From Cinclus cinclus (taxonomy: Eukaryota > Chordata > Aves > Passeriformes > Cinclidae), in NCBI RefSeq assembly GCF_963662255.1, contig NC_085046.1:142119762-142183761 (forward strand): a DNA stretch of 64,000 nucleotides, given 5' to 3'. The notes below the pieces were generated by a model. It did not search any database. It saw only the letters and a list, made by a program, of their open reading frames with translations, and was not told where the DNA came from. Below, in pieces: positions 14,201 to 24,880 of the stretch (position 1 is its first letter; each line of letters opens with the position of its first letter). Both the position numbers and the translations under genes were made by a program.

Positions 14201-16886
14201 AATAAAGTCAAACTCTGACTTAAATCAGGGCATTGGTAGTGATGGCAGATACACGCTGTCACCATCAGTCGAAAGATCTCAAATCTCTTTGTAGACATAT
14301 ATTCAAAGGTCATTTTGTCCGCAGCTGAAAACCAGCCCTCTCTGGAATAAAAATGAAGCAGGAATTAGAAATGTGCAGAAATACCAGGCCAGGAAGTGAA
14401 GACTTACCCTTCCAGTTGAAGGGCAGAGGGATAGTTAAGTGATTAAAATATTAGCCAGAAAACTGACATAACAAAACTGCATTTTCCAGTCTCTTGTAAT
14501 ACAGATGAACACTGTAGGAAATTGAAAATATCTGATCGAAGTCAGTGGTGCATGAAATCTCCCTTAGTGTTAGATATTTTGTTGATTTTACTTCAAGTGT
14601 TTTGGCACAATGTGACAACAGCAGTGAGACTGACTACGAGATTAGCCCCTGGTCCAGACTGGCCAAATGGAAATTCAGAGTGTGAAAATTGACTCCGTGA
14701 GGCCTAAAATGCACCATGTATATTGATTATGTGCTTGCATGGGGATATTTGTCCTGAGTTTGCCAGTCACACTTGTTATACCTATCCCGTAGGCACTGAG
14801 GGAGGTGAAACACACCCCCCCCTTTAAAACACTGGGCTTGCAAGGAAGGCTGAAGTAAAGGCAGGAATATTGAATGGGGAATGGCTTGACTGTAGAAATG
14901 CTTGTGAAGCTGAAGGAGCTGTTCCTGAGTCTGATCCTTCGCTAGCTGTGGGTATGTCACCACACTCAGTGAGGCTGCCTTGGGCTTGTTGGAGTTTGGC
15001 CCAGCTGTAATGCTTCATTCCAGGCTTGAGTCAATGGTCTGTCATGGGAATCAGTTAAAATAAAAGCTAAAACTAGGTTTGGAGGAGGGGAATTTCAGTT
15101 TGGGAAAAACTATTTATGGGTGGAGGTAAAAGCAAACAAGCAATTGTGATGCCATGACACAGGCAGTGGTTTAAGACCAGGGCAGAATGAGCTCTGAGGC
15201 AGAGAAACTAAACCCACATTACAAATTAAACTAACACCTGAATTTCTCTGAAATATTCAGACCAAATCTCCTACTGGGAATGCCGTTTATCCTGGTCAGG
15301 CTCTGCTTTTCCTTGTGATTTAGGCCTCTCATTTCCATCATCTGATCACCAGCAAAGCAAATTATATAAGCAAGAGCACTGAAGCTTCTTTCATGCTTCT
15401 GGAGTGAGCACAGCTATGCCAAAAAGTTGGGATGGCAACATTTAGTAGCCTTACTCTGACCTCAGATTACATCATCTCACCCTCTTTACTCTCTTAGGTG
15501 CTGAAGCCTCCTGGTTGCAAAGTCAGATGTGAGATTTCTAATGAGAACATAGGCTGGATCCAGAATTTTGCCTCTGAAATGTATGTTTCACTGCTGGGAG
15601 AAGAAGATGATTTATGGTGGGCTCTGTGAAACAGCTTCTACTCTGGAAACCAGGGCAGAGCTGAGCAGGTTGCAGAAGTTCATAGGGGTGCGTGTCTTGC
15701 ACTGAGAGAGCCCGAGGTCCATATTCTTGGGTTGCTGTTACACTAAATAGTATAAAGAGTATTGTGAGTATCTTCATACTGTAGTCCTTTTCCTGCAGGT
15801 TTCAACCATGATTTTTCATAGGAGAGGGACTTCTTTTTACACACCCTGTGTAGTTGCTGCTTGACTTCCCCACTAAGATGGGCAGTCAGACACTAGTTAG
15901 GAACTGATGAGATTTTTAAGCTAGTGGAAATCTTTGCAGACCTTCCAGTAGTTTCTCTGTCAGGCTTGAACTTTGATTCTTCTCAGTAATTGGTAGCAGC
16001 TCTGTGGATGACAGTCTGATGTTTGAGGGATGGCACAATGTGTTCAGGCAGAGCCTAACCTGCTCAAAAAGACTCCTCTGAACAAATGCATGTTCATAAA
16101 TCACCCAGGAGCAATTAAGTGACTGCAGCCACTTGTTTTGATAGTATTTTTCCAGTTTTAGTCACTGCAGCCTGCTCCAGTTAAGTGCAAAACCTCTGCT
16201 CCTCAGAGGACACTTTTGTGTGTGAATGGGAAGGTTGTGTCCACTAGCTGAAAAGCAGTGCTTTTACTCTACTGCAGGGACAGGAGGTGGATGGGCATTA
16301 GAGGAGGAACAGCAGTCTGTATTCTCAGGGATATTTTGGTACTTGATTCCCATTGATTTTCTCATGATCCAGGTAGCATGTCAATACCTGTAACAATCTG
16401 ACAGAGATAAGCTGGTTTCTTTATGAAGTGCACTGAATGTTAAACACAGCAATGACTCAAATTCTGGAAACAAAGCTGAGGAGCAGAAGAGACACATCAT
16501 CACATGGGACCATGAGAAAAGGCCTGAAGAACAGCCAGGCAGCAACTGCTCCAGGAGATCTGAAGGCATTCTGAGCTGGCAGTTCATCAATGAAGGTTGC
16601 TCATTATTTGCTTATTTTGAACATGTTTGCTAAAGGCCAAAGCCTGTCAGATCTTAGGAAGGTTCTTTTTCAAGAGGTTTTGTTGCCTCAGCAAACAGGT
16701 CATGAGTCCAACCCACCCACTCCACAAACAAACATTTCTCCAAATTATCAGGGGAATGGAGTTCATTTGACAGAGATGTCAGTTTGGTAGAGACAGATCA
16801 CTTAGGGTGTGGGGAGTTTTATTGTGTGTATGTGTGTCCAAGTCTTTGCCCCTACTCTTCAACTTTCTCCTCATGCATCATGTATG

Positions 16887-16890
<4 letters not shown>
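11208..16890. other. Unique noncoding sequence, no gene seen
   Basis: No exon or named repeat is visible. A short imperfect tandem of (TTT)CAGT(G/A)GATT units lies near 13188-13221. A T13 run is at 14179-14191 and a C run near 14814-14822. Open frames here do not exceed about 80 codons and have no domain-like content. Confidence 0.55.

Positions 16891-16935
<45 letters not shown>
16891..16935. repeat. (TG)n microsatellite
   Basis: An uninterrupted run of about 22 TG units. Its length and purity suggest it is polymorphic between individuals, and alternating TG favours Z-DNA under negative supercoiling. Two short open frames read through it as Cys-Val repeats and are artefacts of the repeat. 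Confidence 0.97.
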
Positions 16936-16936
<1 letters not shown>

Positions 16937-17964
16937 GATTTCATTCCTTTTAGAGGTGCTTACCTTTCTAATTATATTCACTAAGTATTCAGTAGTTCAC
17001 TTGGCTGTGTTCCCAGAACAAAGGCTATAGCTGAATACAAATAACTGAATTAAAATAACTTTGGCTTTTAATCAGAGGAAGACCCTGTGTTGCTTAGGAA
17101 GTTTGAGATACCACTAAGCAGAAAGAAATTCTGCCAGATCATGTAAATTGGGTGCCTGTCTGCTTCCCAAACCAGCTTCCACACTCACATATCTGCCAGA
17201 TCACTTCTCCTGGTGAGCTTCACAGGCAACTAAAGGGAGGTCATGCCAACAATTACACTAGTATTTGGGACAAGAAGGAGCTCTAAATGGGTAAGAGCAT
17301 TTTTCAGACAAGAATTATTCACAGAATGTCCCAGCTTAAGTAGAGGCCGTTTGAACTGTTGAAAAGAAAGTAGGGCAGGAAAGATGGTATCTAGTGGTAT
17401 CTAGAACACTTTAGTGGGATCCTGCTGCAGAAATAATGTCTTAATTTCACTGTTCAAGAAAACAATTTGGTTTTGAGAAAGAACTGGGAAAAAGAATAGG
17501 TGAAAGCAGCTTTAGAAGAATGTCAGACATTGCTTTTGCTCTGCCAAGAGAACAGAGAACAGAACTGACATGTGCGAAGATAAAAAGAGCTCATCTCTCT
17601 GCACAGATGATTATATTAAAAAAAGCCAACAAGTTACTGGGAGACTTTGGTCACTGTTTTCTTGCATATAAATCCATACAGATTGTCAATAGTCATTAAT
17701 TTGAAACTATTTTTGTGAGATTTTAACCCCTTTTTTTTTCTTTTTTTTTGTTAAGGTTCTGGGATTAATTTTGTGAGATATTTTGTTTGTTGTTTTTTTT
17801 TTTTTTGAGAGAGAGGGGGGAAGAGCTTTTAAATTTATTTTCTTTATTTTCTTTGGTTTTGTTTAAATATGGCTGGTGCAATCCAGACCTGAGGTACAAA
17901 ATTATGTTTGGTTTGTTTCTTTTCAGAGCAATTTCTATGATGTTGCCATGAAATGAACCCATCC

Positions 17965-18004
<40 letters not shown>

Positions 18005-18582
18005 ATCTGAGAGGTTTTGTCTCTGATTTTTGTAGTTTTTACTTTTTTCCTTGATGACTTTGATTTCCAGTCTTCACCTCTCTGCTACTGCTTTCTATCT
18101 ATTAATTCTTTCTACAAGCATCAGATGTCTTTCTGCAGTGAGAACTACCATATGACTTGAATTTGAAGGGCATTGAATTTTTAACACATTAAATTCTCAA
18201 AGCTTGGGAAGTTCTTTGTAGTCTTTTGCTAGAGATCCAGTTGATAAGGAGATGGGGATGTTAAGTTAGAAGGAAGGCTGGAATCTGCTGTTGCTTGGTA
18301 GTGTCACATGGACATCCTGGGCATACCTAAGAACATTAGGTTTAAAATACCTAAGGTATTTTATGTAGAAGGGAGAGGAGCAAGGTGGCATCAGAGAGGC
18401 TTCAGCACTCTGGGGCACAGGTCTTGAAAATGCAGCAGTCTTGCCTTGATGTTATAATAATTGTGTCCCCCAGGACATCAGGCAGAAAAGGAGTAACAGA
18501 AAATATGGAAATAACTCGAAAGAGCTTGAAAGAAGTATCTGTCAGCCAGTGGTCCCTCAGGCATACACCCTTCCCTCACATA
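16936..18582. other. Unique AT-rich sequence with T-rich tracts
   Basis: No gene is visible. A short duplicated GGTATCTAG unit lies near 17386-17404. Two T9 runs split by a C are at 17731-17749. T14 at 17793-17806 leads directly into a GAGAGAGAGGGGGG purine run, giving a strand-asymmetric homopurine/homopyrimidine tract. Confidence 0.55.
17967..18003. repeat. (TTA)n microsatellite
   Basis: A pure trinucleotide TTA/ATT run of about 12 units within AT-rich unique sequence. It is probably length-polymorphic. There are no coding implications. Confidence 0.95.
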
Positions 18583-19450
18583 ATCATTCATAGAATCATT
18601 CATTACAGTTGGGAAAGACCTCCTCGAGTCCAGCCTTTGACCAAACACCACCATGTCAATTAGACCAGAGCACTGAGGGCCACACTTGTTGAACATTTCC
18701 ACGGATGGTGATTCCACCAATTCCCTGGACAGCCCATTCCAGTCTCTAACCAGTGAAGAAATTCTTCCTGATGTCCAACCTGAACCTCCCCTGGTGCAAT
18801 GAGATGCCATTGCCTCTTGCCCTGTCACTTGCTGCCTGGGAGCGGAGAACAACCTCCACCTTGCTACTATCTCCTTCCAAGGAATTGTAGAGTTCTCCCT
18901 GAGCCTCCTTTACTCCAGGGTAAACATCTCCATCTCCCTCAGCCACTCCTAATGTGACTCACTCTCCAGACCCTTTCCTGGCTGCACTGCCCTTCTCTGG
19001 ACACGCTCCAGCCCCTCAATGTATTTGTAGTGGTGAGGGGCCTAAAACTGAACCCAGGATTTGAGGTGTGGTCTCACCAGTGCTGAGTACAGAGAGACAA
19101 TCACTGTCCTGGTCCTGCTGGTGACACCATTGATACAGTTGATGCAGTTCAGGATGCCATTGACCTTCTTGGCCACCTGGGCACACATACTGGCTCAGGT
19201 TCAGCCACTGCCAGTCAAGATCCCCAGATCATTTTCTTTCAAGGAGCTTTCCAGCCACTCTGCCACCACGTGCATCACTGCAGGGGTTTGTTGTGACCCA
19301 GGTGCAGGACCTGGCACTTGGCCTTGTTGAACATTACACAACTGACCTAGGCGCATCAACCCAGCCTGTCCAGATCCCTCTGCAGAGTTTTCCTGACCTC
19401 TGGCAGATCAGCACTCACACCCAAATTGGTGTCCTCTGTGAAATTACTGA
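18583..19450 (-). mobile_element. CR1 LINE with broken ORF2 C-terminal end
   Basis: This is the largest CR1 copy in the window, about 870 bp and 5' truncated, lying on the minus strand with a CATAGAATCATT-type 3' end at 18589-18600. The body reads as the complement of the last part of CR1 ORF2, the reverse-transcriptase protein of this non-LTR retrotransposon. On the minus strand the peptide QGRFRLDIRKNFF is visible at about 18750-18795. The next conserved segment, containing ELVESPSVEMFNK at about 18680-18735, is in a different frame, so a frameshift lies near 18750. Upstream codons also carry stops. The copy has no endonuclease or RT catalytic region and cannot move by itself. Similarity ends near 19450, at an ordinary 5' truncation point. 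Confidence 0.93.
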
Positions 19451-22345
19451 GGTCTCCATCCTCACTTTCTTCCAACTTTGCATCTGCAAGAGTGGTCAGG
19501 GTTGCTTGGGTTCCTCTCTGTCTGTGGACCTTGTGTAGGCTGGGAACCCCCTCTGGGGAGCTGTGGTTGGCTTCCCTTTCCTTTAGACCTCTTGGAGCAG
19601 ATAAGATGTTGAAGGTAAGGTAATCCCTTGGGCTGTGAATGTTGTTACAAAATTTCCAGAGTCCTCAGGGCTGGTGGGAAAAGCATCTTCCAAATTTGTG
19701 TGCGACCCAGTGCCTGCTGTCTGAGTTGGGTTGTCAGTATGTGCACAGATCTCCCACATCCTCCAGGCAGCATCAAAACACCTCAGAGTCATCTGCTATG
19801 ATGAATGATGAATTCATCAGAATTCTTCAGAGATGGTTTAGCTGCTCCTGATTCTGCTGAACTGATCTGGATGTCTCTTGAAATCTTTGCCAACACTTTA
19901 TTTCAGTAGTTATCATTAACACCAGTATCCTGCTCTGAGAAAGGCTGGTCTGTGCTCCAGCTAACTGGAATGTGGGAAGAGAAACAGCAAAGCAAGCATC
20001 AGTTTTCATTAAGCAAACAGTGCAGATGCTCCAAATCTAACCTGGTGCTTTCTCAGCTGCTCCATTTATCCTTTAGCACTGTAAAATATGATATATTACT
20101 TTTCTCGCAGCATATGTTGTTTGGTTTCTATTCTTCCCCTCTGGCTTGGGGTTCTGCTTGTGAAACAAAAAGAAGAGAAAAACTGTTTTTGGAAAAAAAA
20201 GACTTTTAGTGAAAAAAGAATACACAAATAAAAAAGAAAGCTGTGCCCTTACAGATAAGTTATACATTAATACAACATTCAGAGTGGCAGCTTCCTACTC
20301 AAACATTCAGTAGTTTGTAATAACTGATTGCCAGTTTCACAGGTGGATTTCAGAATTTCTTCTGTGATCCATATGCAGTGGGTTTTGCTCATTTAAATCT
20401 CATCTTTGGCCTTTAGGAAGAAACTATTTTTTGATTGAGAGAAAAATAAAACCTGATGACTCTTCACTTTGGTTGCTGAAGGCAAAGCCTTTACCCTGTG
20501 AGCACTTATGCAATTCAAGAGGAAACCCACCAGCCCAAACAAGTAGGAGAAATTCCTTTACCTTGTTTTTTTGTTCCTAACATATTTCTTCCCCATGAAA
20601 GGAAATTCTATTTTATCTATCAATATCCACACTTATCTATGTGTACAATTGATTTGCTTTAGAAGTAAAAGAGTTTGGGCGAATTTGTGGGAGTTGTTAT
20701 TGCATTTTGTTTTGTTTTGTTTTGTTTTTTAGCAGGAAAATATGAAATAGTGGTAAACCAAATTCCATTTATAGGGCATTTGGTTTGCAAATTCTTTTAG
20801 ATCCTTCTTTTCTGGTTAATGGAAGTATTTGATCTGATCCAATGTCATTATCTAGTCTTCAGTGATAGCAGATCTAGACCATAATGAACTCTGTTGATCC
20901 AGAGAAAATGAGAGTATAATAGCAGAGTAATTTAATTGCGAGTAGCTCTTCAGTTAGGTAGAAAATGACATTAAAAAGTCAGTAGTTAGAAGCTGAAGCC
21001 AGAAAAATTATTCCTAATTTCTAATATGATTTATCTATACACTTAGAATGGATGAGATTAACAATTGTAATAAATGCAAGGATGCTTTGGACCCTGGGAC
21101 TCTTGGCCTGGGACATATCTCACCCAGTTCTGGATGCCTGTGATGCATTTACTTCCATTTCTCAGAACTCTGTCTTGTTTATTTTGTGTGAGGATCCAGT
21201 CATCACCAGGATATGATTCAACCAACTAAAGACAGTCACTTAATTTAAGATGAAACAAAGTTTTGAAGCTCCAGTGGATATATTGACCTTATCCTCACCA
21301 GATGTAGAAGGACCACCAGGTGATATGACAGACACCTAGATGCAGGTGGGTTATTTCTGTCTCTGAAGGCTAAGTCTCTGAAGCCCAAATTACATTCTCT
21401 AGACCTGCTAGTGATAAGGAGCCTGAAGGAAAGTGTGGTTTTAGTTGCCTGTTGTGGAGGAGACCAGAGGGTATGATCACCAGCCCCTTCTGAGCATAGA
21501 ATATGTGAATCACCAGTGAGTAATACTCCAACTGCTGTTAAAAACTCTGCTGATCATTTTGGGGCTTTCACTATGATTTCCTCCATTCCCAGTGATTCAT
21601 CTCTACCCTGGCCATGTTTTCAAATGAAGGCCCATGGAGGGGCTACTTTTCTTGTTGTGGGTCTTGGCCTGTTGCAGGGAAAAATGAGGTACTGAAGTGT
21701 GTCAGCACCTTTCAGCTTATCCTGGTGCTTTTTTCTGACTGATGCCAGCAGAGATCATTGAAATAATTTTGAACAAGTTTTGGGGCCTGCCCAGGCAGAA
21801 CAACTCACAGCATTAGGACCTCTTTTTCTATCTTGTTCTTGATTATGTTCTTCTTGACCTCATTCATTATTTGTTTCTTGCAGGCTGTTTATGTCCAGTT
21901 TCACACAAGAGCTTTATGCCTGATGTGTGTGTGTTTTTGTAAGGGTTTCCTCTGTGCCTTGAAATGGGTCCCCTTGCCAATGCACCCTGCCTGTTATGTC
22001 CCATCTGGTTCCCTTGCTATGGACATACACTGTTCTCCACCTGCTTTGGACACAAGAGACTTATCAATGTGTGCAGAGAGCCATACTGAGACACTTTGGC
22101 TCCCTGGACATTTCTCCATTGTGCATTCTCTCCAACCTTTCTTTTACAGATGCTCTTTTCAGGCCAGTGGTATGCCTCCCACCCAGGCATGGTTTTCCTG
22201 GGGACCCTTCTCCCTGATACCATGATTTTTTCCTGGCAGTCACCCTGCTGGTTCCCTGCCACCCTTCCAGCTGGGATGCAGTAGAGCCAGTTGGCATCAG
22301 GAGTATTTTCTTTCATTCAGCACCAACTTCCCTTCCTGTCTTTCT
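19451..22345. other. Unique noncoding sequence, no gene seen
   Basis: No exon or named repeat is supported. A (TTTTG)n run lies at 20706-20726. Open frames stay below about 90 codons until a 130-codon plus frame at 21833-22225, which is rich in Cys, Phe and Leu and looks random. It overlaps three other frames on both strands. Confidence 0.55.
20706..20726. repeat. (TTTTG)n short tandem repeat
   Basis: Four TTTTG units followed by a T run. It is a simple pentanucleotide repeat, common in vertebrate noncoding DNA. Confidence 0.85.
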
Positions 22346-22643
22346 TAGAAAGAAGAAATATGGACAAAAATGTTTTAACAAGGCCTGCAGTGACAAGGTA
22401 AGGAGTGAAAGTTTCAAAGAGGGTAATTTATACTGGACATTAGAAATTATTTACAATGAGGTTGAAAGGGATTGCTCAGGGCAGTTATGGATGTCCCTTC
22501 TCTAGAAGTGCTCAAGGCCAGATTTGCTGGGGCTCTGAGCAGCCTGGTCCAGTGGAAGGTGTCCCTCCCCATGACAGGAGGTTTGGAACTAGGTGAATTT
22601 TAAGGTTGCTTCTGACCCAAACTATTCCATGATTCTGTGATAA
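22346..22643 (+). mobile_element. CR1 LINE 3' fragment
   Basis: This copy is on the plus strand. An AAAAATGTTTTAACAAGGCC segment leads into GGCCTGCAGTGACAAGGTAA and a degraded GGTAATTTATACTGGACATT, both typical of the CR1 ORF2 end. The CR1 3' end follows: GGGGCTCTGAGCAGCCTGGT, then GTTTGGAACTAGGTGAATTT, closing on CCATGATTCTGTGAT. Small indels relative to the family (for example near 22470) suggest moderate age. The upstream boundary is approximate. Confidence 0.9.
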
Positions 22644-24429
22644 TATGTCTCTGCTAAAGTTTCCATCAAATCTGAAGAAACTTCCTGGGGTTTTCTTCTT
22701 GACTCGTAACTTTGTTTGTTGTTTCCTTTTCTTCCTACATTACCTATTGTCTCAATGGTACATTATCCTATACCAGATAAAAATGTCTTGTGCCTTTCTT
22801 TTCTTCTCCACTAATACAGAAGTTAAGGTCATCATTTGTCCTATTTTCATTGCTGTCTCCTGACTCATTATTTTATTGCCAAATTCTCTTTAGAAGTTTG
22901 TAATTCTTCCCAGTGCTGGCAACAATCCTATCACTACAATCAAATCTTTAGCAGTTTCGATTTTTTTCCCGTCTATTCTGACCTTCAGACCCCGTGGAAA
23001 ATGTATGTTTGTTTCGTTGTCTTTTTTTTGAGTGTTGCAGCAAAATAGTGCCCTTTAATTTTTGTTTCACTAGGGACTTTTTAACGTCTTCTCTGTTCTG
23101 GCAATAAATTGTGTCACATCCTGAGAGGATTTAAACCTGTCTCCTTTGCTGAACTCTTAGTTTCTCCCAGATTGTTGTCTGCATCTGAGTTTTACTGATC
23201 TTTTCATTTAGCATTTTAAGAAGATTTCCTTTGAAAAGGTATTCTTTGAGTCTTATTGGTTTCTTTCCTTCCCCATGACCTACAGACTTTATTTTTCAGA
23301 TTTCTTGCTTTCATTGCTGTCTTCTTCATTAAATGGACTTCATTCCCACCAACTTGCCACATGCACCAAGCTAAATTTTGGGACACAATACGCACTGGGG
23401 GTCACTAATGCTTCCCTCCCCTCCTATCTCCTCCCTTGACACCATCAAGTTTCCTCCAAAGTGCTCCGAATCCTTCTGACTGAGACCAGAGCACACTGTA
23501 CCTAATTTCTTTTCCTTCTAGTGCTGAAACCACAGTGATTAGTGGTATTGAGTGGGTTTATTTCAACACAGTTTCTCTGGGCCATGGGAGCCATAAGCAT
23601 AGAAAATTGAAGTGCTCACACCAACTCTTTTCCTCCAGTTGTGCTGGAATAACATGGCTCTCAGGGGTTCAGCACTCACTCGGGTGTCTGTGTTTTCACC
23701 TGTGTGCCTCAGCCCAGATACATATTCTATGACCTCCTCATTCTTTCACCACTTGTCTAGGTGTTTAATTGTGAATTGATGCAAATATTTCTTCAGGGAG
23801 CTCTGCTGGCAGCAAGATCTCAGCCATGTGATGCCAGTTGCCCCACATGGGCTGGCGGAAGGCACCGCCTGGAGGATTCCCACATGGGATATATGTTGCA
23901 AGGTGGGGTGTTTGAGAAGAAATTCTGCTGGTTTATTCCACTCTTGTTTGTCCATTGATAAACAAAGCATGCTTGATCTTCAATCCACTTGGAAGCCTTT
24001 GTTTGCCAAAGGATGTTTCACTGTCTCTTCAAATCCTCATAAACCATTGAAGTTGGGCAAAGCAGCACAGTTAAACCTCTCAGTCTGTATTGTTCTGTCT
24101 CCAGTGAATGCTCCTGAGCAGGAGCAGCAAAATCTCCTACCACTTGAAATATGCAGAGAGTGCCTCTAATATATTCATGAAAAATAATAAGCTACCTGGA
24201 AATGGAGACACACCTGTTTCCTCCAACCAGAGGAGAAGGTGGATTAAACCCTTGCCTCGTTTTTCCACAGCTCTTAACAAAACACTGAGTACCATTTACA
24301 GTTGGGAGCCTGATTATCGTTATGCTTCTTTAGCTCAGGGAAAAACAGCTTTTCCTGGTGTAGATTATATTTGCATTTATATTTATTCATTTGCATACAG
24401 ATTTTTGTGCCCTGTTCTTGAAAGGTAAA

Positions 24430-24850
24430 GATATTCCAGCTCTTTTAAAGGCAATAACAGTTCATTTTATGTCCCGTCCTCCATAACAATAATTGCTATA
24501 ACTCTGAAGCTCCCCTGGCATTTTAAGAGCAATAAAGAAAGGGGTGGATGGAAAAAGAGAAGAAAATTCTCCTATTAATTGGTGAGACTCCAGGGTTCTG
24601 TTCTGCAGTGTTTTACTCCTGTGAGTAATCTCATTATCCTTGGTAGGACTGATTGTACAGAGGCAGCAGGATCATGCTCCAGAAGTCCAGCCTTTAATCA
24701 AATCTACCTGTTTAAAAGGAACACATGGTTGCCTTTCAGTGGGAGCCTTTAGCTCTGAAATGAGGATGTAAATTAGCCAAAATGCCTCAGAGGAAGGAAA
24801 ACTTCATCTGCCAGGTTTTCCCTCTGCTCTTGCTGAAATTAATCCATTGG
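24430..24850. promoter_or_regulatory. Candidate conserved noncoding element (tentative)
   Basis: This is non-repetitive, AT-leaning sequence with several homeodomain-like sites (AACAATAATTGC, CTATTAATTGG, TAAATTAGCC, GAAATTAATCC), HOX/CDX-like TTTTATG, and an E-box-like ACCTGTTT. Stops occur in all frames. The mix of intact motif-rich sequence with no simple repeats or CR1 resembles developmental enhancers, but conservation cannot be judged from one sequence. Confidence 0.25.
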
Positions 24851-24855
24851 GGTGG

Positions 24856-24880
24856 GTGTGTGTGTGTGTGTGCGCGCGCA
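24856..24880. repeat. (GT)n-(GC)n alternating tract
   Basis: Twenty-five bases alternate strictly between purine and pyrimidine: GT units running into GCGCGCGC. This is a classic Z-DNA-prone composition. It lies at the 3' edge of the candidate conserved block. Confidence 0.9.

Noticed and set aside
16784..17030. Cys-Val repeat proteins
   Set aside because: They are simply translations of the (TG)n microsatellite.
21833..22225. 130-codon plus frame with many Cys and Phe residues
   Set aside because: Hydrophobic start from T-rich DNA, no family match, and dense overlapping frames on both strands.
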